Shown here: positions 54,772 through 63,414 of the stretch, piece after piece
Numbering within the stretch: the first letter of the stretch is position 1
Layout: each line of letters begins with the position of its first letter
Position numbers and translations under genes: made by a program
NCBI GenBank assembly: GCA_963714125.1
Contig: OY970234.1
Location: forward strand, 2,170,001 to 2,234,000
Reading direction: 5' to 3'
Origin: CAWCAW01 sp963714125
Lineage (GTDB): Bacteria; Actinomycetota; Acidimicrobiia; Acidimicrobiales; UBA8190
Length of the DNA stretch: 64,000 bases
The notes under the pieces: generated by a model
Databases searched by the model: none
Told to the model about the DNA's origin: nothing
What the model saw: the letters and a program-made list of their open reading frames with translations, nothing else

Positions 54772-55316
54772 GCGGAGCGCCCCGATCTCGGCGGAGCTTT
54801 CTTGGCGACGGCCTTCTTCGCAGGAGCCTTTTTGGCGGTTGCCTTGGTGGCAGAAGCCTTCTTGGCCACCGCCTTCTTGACGGGGGCCTTCTTGGCGACA
54901 GTCGCCTTTTTGGCGACCGCTTTCTTCACGGGAGCTTTTTTGGCTGCAGCCTTGGCCGCTCGAGGGGCGGCGTCGGTCTTCTTGGCAGGCGTGGAGGGAC
55001 GTCGGTGGCCGGCGTTGCGAGCGGCCGCCTGACCCTTGGCTAAAACCTCTGCTACGCGTCGAGCCAACTCGTCGATATTCGTGAGATCGAGTTCTTCGAG
55101 TTGTCGACGTACTTCTTTGTGAATGGCGGTGACGAACGCTTCGGACCGGTCGCGGCTCGACTTGACCAGATCCTCCACCCAATCCTGCGCACGGTTGCGC
55201 TCGACCTCTCCGGATGCGATGAGATCGCGCACGAGGTCCTCGGCGCGCGAGCGCGTGATCTGGCTCAGCGATATTCCTGCTTCGAGATAACGCCGAAGTC
55301 CGTCGTTCTGGGGCAT
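54768..55316 (-). CDS. Phasin-like protein with histone H1-like Lys/Ala tail
   Basis: 182 residues. The N-terminal 95 residues are an amphipathic helical region (GLRRYLEAGISLSQITRSRAEDLV), like actinobacterial phasin/PhaF-type proteins. The C-terminal 75 residues are repeats of the type AKKAxxKKAV, as in PhaF and bacterial histone H1-like proteins that bind DNA. It is upstream of, and coupled to, tlyA. Likely nucleoid-associated or granule-associated. Confidence 0.8.
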   Translation of the reverse strand: MPQNDGLRRYLEAGISLSQITRSRAEDLVRDLIASGEVERNRAQDWVEDLVKSSRDRSEAFVTAIHKEVRRQLEELDLTNIDELARRVAEVLAKGQAAARNAGHRRPSTPAKKTDAAPRAAKAAAKKAPVKKAVAKKATVAKKAPVKKAVAKKASATKATAKKAPAKKAVAKKAPPRSGRSA

Positions 55317-55402
55317 CGCCCCAACCTAGGGCGCGGTGCGCACACCGGCAAGGTATACCCGGCGTTTGAAACCGAGCATTTACATGAACTCCTTCGTCAC
55401 CC

Positions 55403-56200
55403 TCAGTCACCGAGATGCTGGGCTACCAGGGCGGCTAGGTCGGCGGCGTCCTCGTCGGGGCGAACCACCATGGGCTCGTGACCGCCAACGGTGACACCGC
55501 TGCGCACCAGGCCGAAGGGCACGCCCAGTCGCTGGGCGAACACGCCGTCGGTGGAAGACCGATCCCCCACCATCAGTGTGATGTGACCGGTGCGCGCCTG
55601 GACGAGCTCGGCCATGGGGCCATGGGGCTTGCCGGCCACGTCGGGCGTGCGTTGTGAGGCAGTGACCACCGCCGCGAGCAACGACCCGGCGCCCGGGAGG
55701 AGCCGATCCTTGGTCGGATAGGTGGCGTCTTCGTTGGTGCCGATCAGTCGCGCCCCGTCGCGAACGGCGGAAACGGCAGTGACGAGCATGTCGAAGTCAA
55801 AGCGACGGGTCCAACCAACAGCAACGGCGTCCGATGGGCCTTCGGGTACGACGATTACGCCTCGCTCAGTCATTGCTTCGACTAGGCCGTCGTCACCGCA
55901 CACCACCACGGTCGATCCGGGGGCGAGCATCGACGCGGCGGCCTGGGCCGATGTCACGAGGTCGGACGACTCGGCGGCGATCCCCACGCGTTGCAATTTC
56001 TCGAGCAGCACAGACACGGTGGGCGCGGCATTGTTGGTGGCGAACACCACGCCATAGCCGGCGTCGCGCAAACGTGCGATGGCATGCGCCGAACCGGCAA
56101 TGCCCTCATCGGCCAGCCACACGACACCGTCGAGGTCGATCACCCATGTTCCGGGGTCGGCACCCTGCGCATCGTGATCAGGTCCCCGGGCGGCCGGCAT
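55403..56200 (-). CDS. HAD-IIA family phosphatase
   Basis: 265 residues. The HAD nucleophile lies in VIDLDGVVW, followed by FATNNAAP and later VAGKPHGPM and VGDRSSTD. The cap inserts at the position typical of subclass IIA (NagD, p-nitrophenyl phosphatase, glycerol phosphate phosphatase). A HAD-IIA gene upstream of tlyA is usual in actinobacteria. The substrate is not predictable. Confidence 0.88.
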   Translation of the reverse strand: MPAARGPDHDAQGADPGTWVIDLDGVVWLADEGIAGSAHAIARLRDAGYGVVFATNNAAPTVSVLLEKLQRVGIAAESSDLVTSAQAAASMLAPGSTVVVCGDDGLVEAMTERGVIVVPEGPSDAVAVGWTRRFDFDMLVTAVSAVRDGARLIGTNEDATYPTKDRLLPGAGSLLAAVVTASQRTPDVAGKPHGPMAELVQARTGHITLMVGDRSSTDGVFAQRLGVPFGLVRSGVTVGGHEPMVVRPDEDAADLAALVAQHLGD

Positions 56201-56261
56201 GCCGACATGTTGACAGATGGGCGCGACACTGCCGCCGCATGACGAATGGGCCCGCCTGGCG

Positions 56262-57320
56262 TCAGTCGATACTTCGTGGTTCGTGCCCGGTAGTGAAGCC
56301 GCCGGGGCTGTAGGTCGTGGAGGTCATACCGTCGTTGGCGGAGTGCGACAAATGGCCGTCCCGGCGTTGGCCGATGGCGACTTTGACTCGGTCCGTGATG
56401 ACCCGTTGCTCAGAAGGAGCCAGGTACGAACCTCGATACCTGGTGCGGAGCTGGCGGGCTAATGCGGGGCTCCTCGTCTGCATCACCTCGAAAAAGTGCT
56501 CCTTAACCCCGGCCCGCAGGTGCAGGGCAATCGCCGATATCGACGTCGCCCCGGCGTCCGTGCAGGCCGCCACCACCTCCTGCAGTTGCTCGGGATTATC
56601 TGATAACCCTGGAATGATCGGCGCTACCAGGACGCCAGTGGGGATGCCGGCGTCGTTGAGCCGTCGCACTGCTTCGACACGACGCCGTGGATGGGGTGTG
56701 CCCGGTTCTGTTGACTTCCACACGGCATCGTCGAGCGTGCCAATGGAGAAGTTGCAATGCACGTCGGTGCGAGTGGCGGCAGCTGTGAGCACGTCGAGAT
56801 CGCGCAGGATGAGCGTCGATTTGGTGAGGATCGAAAACGGGTTGCGAACTTCGCCCAGTTCTTCGATGACGCCTCTGGTCAGTTGGTACCGACCCTCGGC
56901 TCGTTGGTAGGGGTCGGTGTTGGTGCCCATGGCTATGGGTTCGCCAGCCCATGAGGGGGCGCGCACCTCGGCTCGGACACGCGTCACGGTGTTGACCTTG
57001 ACCACGATCTTGCGCTCGAAGTCTTCGCCGATGTTGAGACCTAAGTACTCATGGGTCGGCCGCGCAAAGCAGTAGACGCAGGCGTGCGAGCAGCCTCGGT
57101 AGGCGTTGATGGTGTGGCGAAACGGCATACGCGAAGCCGCCGGTACCTGGTTGATGATTTTCTTGGCATTTACGTGAAGGAATTCGAGGCCGCGGTATTC
57201 GCCAACGCCCATGCGGCGATCGACCATCTGCTCATCCGAAAAGAGCGTGCCTTGCGCGGCGTCCTCCTCGGCAAGTCTCCAACGAAAACTCTCGGGCGGT
57301 TTTGCTGTCCCCGGGGACAT
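56262..57320 (-). CDS. Rv2578c-type radical SAM protein
   Basis: About 352 residues. The cluster motif CSHACVYC (Cys-x3-Cys-x2-Cys) lies in the first third, in YRGCSHACVYCFARPTHEY, and the later IGTLDDAVWKSTEPG and GVLVAPIIPGLSD are typical of the Rv2578c/SplB-like group. The frame is open to 57356, but its first codons overlap a perfect SOS box and a promoter; the ATG at 57320 is where a leaderless transcript would begin. Regulated by LexA by inference. Possibly a DNA-damage enzyme; the substrate is not established. Confidence 0.9.
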   Translation of the reverse strand: MSPGTAKPPESFRWRLAEEDAAQGTLFSDEQMVDRRMGVGEYRGLEFLHVNAKKIINQVPAASRMPFRHTINAYRGCSHACVYCFARPTHEYLGLNIGEDFERKIVVKVNTVTRVRAEVRAPSWAGEPIAMGTNTDPYQRAEGRYQLTRGVIEELGEVRNPFSILTKSTLILRDLDVLTAAATRTDVHCNFSIGTLDDAVWKSTEPGTPHPRRRVEAVRRLNDAGIPTGVLVAPIIPGLSDNPEQLQEVVAACTDAGATSISAIALHLRAGVKEHFFEVMQTRSPALARQLRTRYRGSYLAPSEQRVITDRVKVAIGQRRDGHLSHSANDGMTSTTYSPGGFTTGHEPRSID

Positions 57321-57327
57321 ACCGACC

Positions 57328-57356
57328 ATGGTATCGAACATATGTTCGTACAGCAA
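57328..57356 (-). promoter_or_regulatory. Putative sigma-70 promoter overlapping SOS box
   Basis: On the minus strand, TTGCTG (57351-57356) is followed by a 17-base spacer and TACCAT (57328-57333). Seven bases separate TACCAT from the ATG at 57320, so transcription would start at or very near the start codon, giving a leaderless mRNA. The spacer is almost filled by the SOS box, which would allow complete repression by LexA. Confidence 0.6.
57335..57348. promoter_or_regulatory. SOS box (LexA operator)
   Basis: CGAACATATGTTCG is a perfect 14-base palindrome and matches the Gram-positive and mycobacterial LexA box (GAAC-N4-GTTC) completely. It lies between the -35 and -10 elements of the radical SAM gene. 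In Mycobacterium tuberculosis the orthologous gene Rv2578c is, as I recall, among the LexA-controlled genes. Confidence 0.85.
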
Positions 57357-57425
57357 GGGGAAGAACTCGGATGCCGAAATTCGGATGCCGATATCAGTTT
57401 CGGTATAGGTGAGCGAAGGGGCGCA

Positions 57426-57635
57426 TTACTGACGCCAGCGACGCAACGCGATCCCGGCCCAGACCACTTCAACAGCGCCAAAAGGCCACGCACCCGACAG
57501 GAACCCATAAGCGCTCGACAGGAGGCAGCCCACGGCGAAGGCGAGGACGAAGCCTCGATGGCGCCGCTCAAGGGCGTACATCACCATCATGAATGAAACG
57601 GCGCAGACCCCGTAGATGGTGACACCGAGCGACAC
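57426..57635 (-). CDS. Small membrane protein of a conserved actinobacterial type
   Basis: 69 residues with two or three hydrophobic segments: IYGVCAVSFMMVMYALE, then GFVLAFAVGCLLSSAYGFLSG, then WPFGAVEVVWAGIAL and a basic RRWRQ end. Similar short proteins are common in actinobacterial genomes, and no function is assigned to them. The start is GTG. It is followed after about 70 bases by the promoter of the radical SAM gene. Confidence 0.75.
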   Translation of the reverse strand: MSLGVTIYGVCAVSFMMVMYALERRHRGFVLAFAVGCLLSSAYGFLSGAWPFGAVEVVWAGIALRRWRQ

Positions 57636-57686
57636 GCTTGGCAGTCAAACGGACAAAAGCCGATTGCGCCAGATAGCCGTTGCATC

Positions 57687-57733
57687 TGAGTGGTCATAAG
57701 CACCACTCATGCAGCTCTCCCTTGCGAGAGAGC
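57687..57733. repeat. Two tandem inverted repeats (terminator-like)
   Basis: TGAGTGGT and ACCACTCA (57687-57694, 57702-57709) enclose a seven-base loop and can be extended by flanking TGCA halves with a two-base bulge. Directly after, GCTCTC and GAGAGC (57714-57719, 57728-57733) enclose eight bases. They stand just downstream of the truncated aminopeptidase gene. No T-tract follows, so termination would be of the actinobacterial type without U-tail, if at all. Confidence 0.55.
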
Positions 57734-57767
57734 AGTGGCGGTCTTACCCGGTTGACCGGTGCCGTCT

Positions 57768-58361
57768 TCACGCTTCACAGGAGACTTCGTCAACCTTCGA
57801 CGGGGGGTGTTCTCCTCCACGCGCATTTCCAGTCTCCGGGCCAGCCCGACCGATGCCGTGGCCGTAGAGATTCTTTACGACACAGAACCCGCACTGCCGG
57901 GCCCGAGACTGCACGGCTCGTCCTGTATCACTTAACGCGTTTCCGGCTCGGGCCGCCTTCATGGCGTCGAGCTGGGCCAGACGAGTCGCTTCCAGGAGTT
58001 GCTCGGCTACGACCGACACCTCGCCCACCGTCGTACTCACGCCGGTGTCGGAGAAGTACCCATCGAGCTCAGCGGAAACGTCGAGGTTGACGATGTCGCC
58101 CTGGCGGAGCTTCCTGGTGGATGACGGGATTCCGTGGGCTGCCTCATCGTTCACGCTGATGCACGTCGATCCGGGGAATCCGTAGGTCAACCGCGGCGCC
58201 GAGCGCGCCCCGTGACGACGAAAGATGTCTCGTCCCACACCGTCGAGCTCGGCCGTGGTGATTCCGGGTTCGACGGCGGCGACCATGGCGTCGCGGGCCT
58301 CCGCCACCACAGAGCCGGCGCGCTTCAGTCCTTCGAGATCCTCGTCGCCGTCAATCGTCAT
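57768..58361 (-). pseudogene. Truncated type I methionine aminopeptidase
   Basis: 197 residues, against about 250-285 for intact enzymes. The N-terminal two thirds look normal: LTYGFPGSTCISVNDEAAHG, then VNLDVSAELDGYFSDT with the two metal Asp, and NLYGHGIGR with the metal His. After GHGIGR the usual LHEEP and the two C-terminal metal Glu (in IEP and near the end) are missing, replaced by an unrelated 22-residue tail. The following 130 bases cannot hold the missing part. Without those ligands the enzyme should be inactive. The start overlaps the stop of the MFS gene (ATGA). Confidence 0.82.
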
Positions 58362-59857
58362 GTTTCGTGACCGCTGCTTGAAACCGCTTCCGGTGCCACG
58401 CTTTGAGCGGGTGGCATGGGCGCCGATGCCGGCACGAAGAAGGTCGCCACCAGCCCGGCCAGGGTGATGCCGGTGGCCACCACGAAGACGCGGTCGAATC
58501 CTGACGTGAGCGCGGCCGCCTCGTTGACCCGGGTGTGCATCTCACCTCGCAACAGCGCCGCGCTTCGTGCCGCCGCGATGGTGGCCAGCACGGCCAGCGC
58601 GATCGACCCACCCACTTGTCGGCTCGTATTGAGCAGCCCCGAGGCCAAGCCGGCTTGCTCGCGCGGCACTCCGGCGGTGGCGGCGAAGGCCATGGGGGTC
58701 ATCGATATGCCCATCCCGAAGGTGGCCAGGACGCTGCCTCCGAGGACCTCGGAGACATAGGACCCCGAAGGGCTCATGTGCGACAACCACGCCATGCCCA
58801 CGGTGGACAAAGCGGCGCCGACGATCAACGGAGGCCGGGGCCCCGTGCGGGGGACGACGCGCGCACTGATCTGGGCGCCGATGGCGATGGCGATGGTCTG
58901 GGGAAGAAAGCCCAACCCGGTGATGAGCGGGCTGAAGTGCAGCACATCCTGGAGATACAGCGACAAGAAGAGCCACATCGAGAACATGGCTCCGCCCACC
59001 AGGAACATGACGGTGTTTCCCACGCTCACCCCTCGGGATCGAAACAGGCTGAAAGGGACCAAGGGTTGGCGAGAGGAACGGGTTTCGGTCACCACGAAAC
59101 CCACCAGCAAGGCGGCGGACAGGAGCAGGGGCACGATGGTGTCGGCTGATAACCAGGGGTGGGTGTCGGTACCGGCAATGGCGTAGACGAGTGCCACCAG
59201 TCCCCCGGTGACGGTCACGGCGCCGATCACGTCCAAGGAGTTGCGATCACCCGGGGCGCGCGTCTCGACGAGCACGATGCGCGCCGCAATCAAGGCGGCG
59301 ATGCCGATGGGAAGGTTGATGTAGAAGATCCACCGCCACGACAGCAGGTCGGTGAGCACGCCCCCGAGCAACGCTCCCGATGCCCCGCCGGCGGCGGCCA
59401 TGGCGCTCCAGATTCCTAGAGCTCGGGATCGTTCGCGGGGTTCTTGAAACGTGGTGGTGAGAATGGTCAACGTGGCCGGTGCCAGCACGGCAGCACCGAG
59501 ACCCTGCAGGGTGCGGGCGCCGATGAGCATCTGTTTGTTCTGGGCCAAGGCGCACACCAGGCTGGCGCCGGAGAACACGCTCAACCCGAGCATGAAGATG
59601 CGTTTGCGCCCGAAGAGATCAGCGGCCCGTCCGCCGAGCAGCAGGAAGCCGCCAAAGGCAAGGGCGTAGGCGTTGACGACCCACTGCAGCTGCGACGTCG
59701 AGAACCCCAGGTTGCGTTGCATGGACGGCAGCGCCACGTTGACGATGGACAGGTCCAGCACGACCATGAACTGCCCCACGCACAAAAGGGCCAGGACCAG
59801 CCCGTTCTTGGCGGGTGCGGCGGCCGCCTGGTCGGCGTCGCGGAGTCCTTCCGACAT
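58358..59857 (-). CDS. DHA2-family MFS drug transporter
   Basis: 499 residues and about fourteen membrane segments. Typical EmrB/QacA features: VALPSMQRNLGFSTSQLQWVVNAYALAFGG, the loop GRRAADLFGRKR, and the antiporter motif region with LQGLGAAVLAPATLTIL and WRWIFYINLPIG. It exports drugs by proton antiport. No repressor gene is adjacent. It is coupled to the truncated aminopeptidase gene downstream. Confidence 0.92.
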   Translation of the reverse strand: MSEGLRDADQAAAAPAKNGLVLALLCVGQFMVVLDLSIVNVALPSMQRNLGFSTSQLQWVVNAYALAFGGFLLLGGRAADLFGRKRIFMLGLSVFSGASLVCALAQNKQMLIGARTLQGLGAAVLAPATLTILTTTFQEPRERSRALGIWSAMAAAGGASGALLGGVLTDLLSWRWIFYINLPIGIAALIAARIVLVETRAPGDRNSLDVIGAVTVTGGLVALVYAIAGTDTHPWLSADTIVPLLLSAALLVGFVVTETRSSRQPLVPFSLFRSRGVSVGNTVMFLVGGAMFSMWLFLSLYLQDVLHFSPLITGLGFLPQTIAIAIGAQISARVVPRTGPRPPLIVGAALSTVGMAWLSHMSPSGSYVSEVLGGSVLATFGMGISMTPMAFAATAGVPREQAGLASGLLNTSRQVGGSIALAVLATIAAARSAALLRGEMHTRVNEAAALTSGFDRVFVVATGITLAGLVATFFVPASAPMPPAQSVAPEAVSSSGHET

Positions 59858-59896
59858 GGAACGATCATGCCACCGCTACACCGCGGTGCCGGACGA

Positions 59897-60889
59897 TCAG
59901 GCCGTGGGCACCCGGGGCTCGAGCCCGGCGGCTCGATAGACGTCGTCGATCACGGTCATATTGGCCACGGCGTCGTCCAACCCCGTAACTGGAGGTACCC
60001 CTCTGAGTACGGCGTCAGTGAATGCTTCGAGTTGGAAGGCGTAGGTGGGGCGACGGGTGACGTGCTCGACAGTGCGTCGCATCCCCGCCGGTCGGATGGT
60101 CAAGCGGTGATACGCCTGCGGCCCGGCCAGGTTGAAGACCCGAACCTCACCGCGTTCGCCGATGATGCGCACACCGATGCTCAACAGGCGCGAGGACCAC
60201 ATCGAACACGTCGCCGAGGCGCTGCGGCCATCGGCAAAACGGAACTCGATGTCCATGGCTCGATCGATGCCGGGGCTCCGCAGCAGGGCCCGCGCCGAAA
60301 CCACCTGCGGTTCGGCTCCAGCCAGATGACGCACCTGATGGATGGCGTAACAGCCGGCGTCCATGGTGGCCCCACCGGCCAGGGCCGGGTTCCACCGGAT
60401 GTCGTGACGAAACGGCAGGGGAAAGCACATCGACGTCTCGATGCGCTGCACGGCCCCGATGGTGCCGCTGTCGATGGCCTCTTTCGTTCTCACGAACAGA
60501 GGGTGATAGCGGTAGTGGAACGCCTCCATCACCACCACGCCGGCCTGGCGCGCCGCGACGGCCACGGTCTCGGCCTCTTCGGCATTGGCGGTAAAGGGCT
60601 TCTCGCATAAGACGTGCTTGCCGGCCGCGATGGCGGCCAACGTCCAGCGGCCGTGCAAGCCGTTGGGCAACGGGTTGTACACGGCGTCGATGTCAGGATC
60701 GGTGACGAGCTCCTCGTAGGAACCGACCACCTTGGCCACGCCATGCTTGGCGGCAAAGGCCTGGGCCCGCTCGGTGTCTCGGGCCGCAATGGAGACGACT
60801 TCGGCGTCGGCCACCAATCGAGCGGGACGGATGATGGCGGCCGGGGCGATACGGGCCGCTCCCAACACTCCTATACGGACGCGATCCAC
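59897..60889 (-). CDS. Gfo/Idh/MocA family oxidoreductase
   Basis: 330 residues. The N-terminal Rossmann fold begins RIGVLGAARIAPAAII, and the hallmark CEKPFTAN is present near residue 95 with its catalytic Lys. The C-terminal domain has GGATMDAGCYAIHQVRHL. NAD(P)-dependent dehydrogenase of a sugar, inositol or similar compound. The next gene downstream on this strand is the DHA2 transporter; no sugar operon surrounds it. Confidence 0.9.
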   Translation of the reverse strand: MDRVRIGVLGAARIAPAAIIRPARLVADAEVVSIAARDTERAQAFAAKHGVAKVVGSYEELVTDPDIDAVYNPLPNGLHGRWTLAAIAAGKHVLCEKPFTANAEEAETVAVAARQAGVVVMEAFHYRYHPLFVRTKEAIDSGTIGAVQRIETSMCFPLPFRHDIRWNPALAGGATMDAGCYAIHQVRHLAGAEPQVVSARALLRSPGIDRAMDIEFRFADGRSASATCSMWSSRLLSIGVRIIGERGEVRVFNLAGPQAYHRLTIRPAGMRRTVEHVTRRPTYAFQLEAFTDAVLRGVPPVTGLDDAVANMTVIDDVYRAAGLEPRVPTA

Positions 60890-60912
60890 CGGCGCAGGTT
60901 AGCGGCGAGCGG

Positions 60913-61404
60913 TCAGGACCATTCGTTGGAGCGATGGACCTCGGCTTGCCACTCCCCGGTCAGGGGCACGTTGGTGAGCAACGCACCAGCGGCCAGGAGC
61001 CAAGCCAGCACCTCTTTATGCGGCGTCTCCAGCGGTGGGCGAACCACCAGGCCCCGGCGGGGGTTGTCCTGGGTCCAGCGCCACCCTTGGGGCAGCGGGA
61101 GATTCTCCGATGCCAATCGGGCCAGCGCCTTGGGCCCGGTGGCGTGCTCGATGCCGATGGTGTCGGGCATCACCCCCCGCCGCCCTGAGGCTCCCGGTAC
61201 CCAGGTGCAGACCGGCACATCGTGCAGCGACGTCGAGAACAGCGCCCCCAGGGCGCTGGGGGCTGGCGGTACGTCTTCTTCGCGCACCCCGGGTCGGAAG
61301 TTGATCCATCCGCCGTGGTGCGAGCCGAGCTCATCCATGGCGGCCACCACGGTGTCGCCGTCCTCGGGGCGAAATTCGAAGCGGTCGGTGGTGTACCGGC
61401 TCAC
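60913..61404 (-). CDS. Protein of unknown function
   Basis: 163 residues, soluble, with no signal peptide or recognised motif. Landmarks: SRYTTDRFEFRPEDGDTVVAAMDEL at the N-terminus (hydrophilic), GGWINFRPGV, VCTWVPG, GIEHATGPKAL and the C-terminal GWRWTQDNPRRGLVV and LLTNVPLTGEW. The pattern of conserved Trp and short beta strands suggests a compact folded domain. GTG 61404 overlaps the stop of the nitroreductase gene (GTGA), so the two are coupled and may act together. Confidence 0.72.
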   Translation of the reverse strand: MSRYTTDRFEFRPEDGDTVVAAMDELGSHHGGWINFRPGVREEDVPPAPSALGALFSTSLHDVPVCTWVPGASGRRGVMPDTIGIEHATGPKALARLASENLPLPQGWRWTQDNPRRGLVVRPPLETPHKEVLAWLLAAGALLTNVPLTGEWQAEVHRSNEWS

Positions 61405-62093
61405 GATGCGGAGAGGGCCGGCCCGTCGAGGTGGTCGACGGTGGTGAACTCCTCCACGCCCAGGCGCGTCAGCCGGCGCAGTTGGCGGCGAGGGCGCCCT
61501 AGGGCGACAACACATGCCACCGCGAAGTGATCGGGAACATGCAGCACGGCGCGCACCTCAGGCTCGTGCCGTGTCGCCATGGTCGTCATGACCCCGCCCA
61601 GCCCTTCTGCTCTGGCCGCCAGGAGGAGGCTCCATACAAAGGGGTAGACCGATGCGCCGCCCACCATGGTGTAGCGGTCCAAGTCGCGGTCGGTGGCGGC
61701 CAGGCGCCGCAGGTCGCTGAGCACCACCATGAGGACGGGTACCTCATCGAGGTGCTCGGCAAAGCCGCCCGGTCCAGCGGCCGCCTGTTCGGCCAGGGCC
61801 GGCGCGCCTTGCAACGCTCGCTCCTCGGCCTCGTGGTCGGTGATGGGTGCCCACGGGGTGACTCCGGCCGAGGTCATGGCCAGGTACTCGTACCAACCGG
61901 GCAGATAGAGGTCGCGCACGGTCCGGCGAATGTCGGGGTCGCGTACCACCACCACCTTCCAGGTTTGGCGGTTCCCTCCGTTGGGGGCGAACCGAGCCGT
62001 GTCGAGGATCCGGTGCACGACCGCGTTGGGGACCATCTCGTCCTCGAAGTCCCGTACGGCGCCGGTGCTGCGCAGTGTTTCGATCAGGTCCAC
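61401..62093 (-). CDS. Nitroreductase family protein
   Basis: 230 residues with the FMN-binding pattern of the family: an Arg-containing start (STGAVRDFEDEMVP), then TARFAPNGGNRQTWKVVVV, and the C-terminal GLGGVMTTMATRHEPEVRAVL with ALGRP. An FMN- and NAD(P)H-dependent reductase, probably dimeric. The gene lies 36 bases after the frameshifted MFS gene and is coupled to the unknown protein downstream. Confidence 0.88.
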   Translation of the reverse strand: MDLIETLRSTGAVRDFEDEMVPNAVVHRILDTARFAPNGGNRQTWKVVVVRDPDIRRTVRDLYLPGWYEYLAMTSAGVTPWAPITDHEAEERALQGAPALAEQAAAGPGGFAEHLDEVPVLMVVLSDLRRLAATDRDLDRYTMVGGASVYPFVWSLLLAARAEGLGGVMTTMATRHEPEVRAVLHVPDHFAVACVVALGRPRRQLRRLTRLGVEEFTTVDHLDGPALSAS

Positions 62094-62129
62094 GAGGCGA
62101 CCGTAGTGCGTGGGACGTTCCGCCAGCGC

Positions 62130-63414
62130 CTAGGGCGTCTCGGGCCACAAGTCTTCGGGCTCGGTCCCCACCGTCTCGGGGAGCAAAACAAAGAGCGCGG
62201 CGGCGGCCACCACGGGGACGAAGGTGATCAGCGCGGCGCGGCAAGCTGTCGGCGCGGCTGCCGACCTCGGCGAAGGTGATGAGACCGACGACGGCCCCGA
62301 CGACTCCCGCGGCAATGTTCCAGCCCGATACCGAGGCGCGCACGGAGGTGGGAAACAGCTCGTTGACGTAGGCCCCCGCACCCGGGGCGAAGGTGGATGC
62401 CGAGAACACGGCCAACTCGTAACCGACGAACAACGCCGTATGCGACCCGCTGTAGGTGAACACCGCGCACAAGGCCATGGCCACCATGGCGCCGGCACAG
62501 GCTGGACGGCGGCCGACGCGATCAGCGAGCCATCGGCCGAAGAGCAGACCGGCCAACCCGAAGACGCTGGCGGCTACGACCATGAGGGCGGTGCCGCCGT
62601 CGGAGATCTTGAGGACGTTCTCGGCGTAGACGAAGATCAAGCTGTTGGCGGGCCCGGTGACCACAGACACGGCGAAGGTCAGGGCGGCCACGACGAGGAG
62701 TCGGCTTCGGAATGGTTTGGCCACGGCGCCCAGGACGGGCATGGGGTGATCGATCGAGGTGGCGGCCACGGCGAAACGGTCGGGCTCGATAAGCAGTCGC
62801 CGAATGGCGAAGACGGCCACCAGGGGGACCACGGCGAGGGCAAAGACGCCGCGAAAACCGATGGTCTTGCCGAACCATCCGTGGACGATGGCCGTCAGCC
62901 CCGAGCCCACGCCGTACCCCGCCGCGATCAAGGCGACGGCCTTGGCCCGGTCATGAGAGCCGGTCTCCTCGGCGGCGGCCACGGTAGCCACCGCGTTGGT
63001 GGTGCTGAGCAGTGGCCGCCCGAAGGCAAAGATCACGATGAACCACCAGTAGCCGGGACTGCCCGCCGCGATGATGGTGAAGATCAGCCCGGCCACGCAG
63101 CTCCACAGCAGCACGGTGCGCCGGCCGAAGCGGTCCGCCAGCCCGGCCAAGGGCAGACCACCCAAGGAAGCCAGACGCAGTATGCCGAGGCCGACGCCGA
63201 GCTCGGTGGCGGTGAGACCGGCCTGGTCGACGAAGGACTTGCCTGGGGCCTGGTGCCCGAAGGCCTTGGCCACGTCGCCGAGCGCGGCCACTACGCCGAA
63301 TTGCCCGAACCCGGCGGCCAGCGCCATGAGGGCCAGTCCCACCACGGCGGGGTCGCGCCACGAACGAAGGTGCAGAGGTTCCTTCGGCGACGCTGCCGAC
63401 GCATCTGCCATCAC
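62130..63414 (-). pseudogene. MFS transporter (sugar/acid type), frameshifted near the 3' end
   Basis: The first 390 or so residues encode a normal MFS permease: GLADRFGRRTVLLW loop, about ten membrane segments, and FAPGAGAYVNELFPTSVRASVSGW, typical of the sugar and metabolite-proton symporters. After ITFAEVGSRADSL the frame shifts near 62245-62255. The expected end (RAALITFVPVVAAAALFVLL and a final PETVGTEPEDLWPETP) continues in another frame and stops at 62130. Removing one base in the ccgcgccgcg run restores the whole protein. Either a recent frameshift or a sequencing error. Confidence 0.85.

Noticed and set aside
54772..55410. Upstream extension of the tlyA frame
   Set aside because: The added residues are Ser/Arg/Gln-rich noise overlapping the phasin-like gene in another frame. 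TlyA family proteins begin at the S4 domain.
61744..62129. Read-through of the MFS frame into a 556-codon fusion
   Set aside because: After the frameshift the residues become Arg/Gly/His-rich and overlap the nitroreductase gene. The true MFS C-terminus is in another frame ending at 62130.
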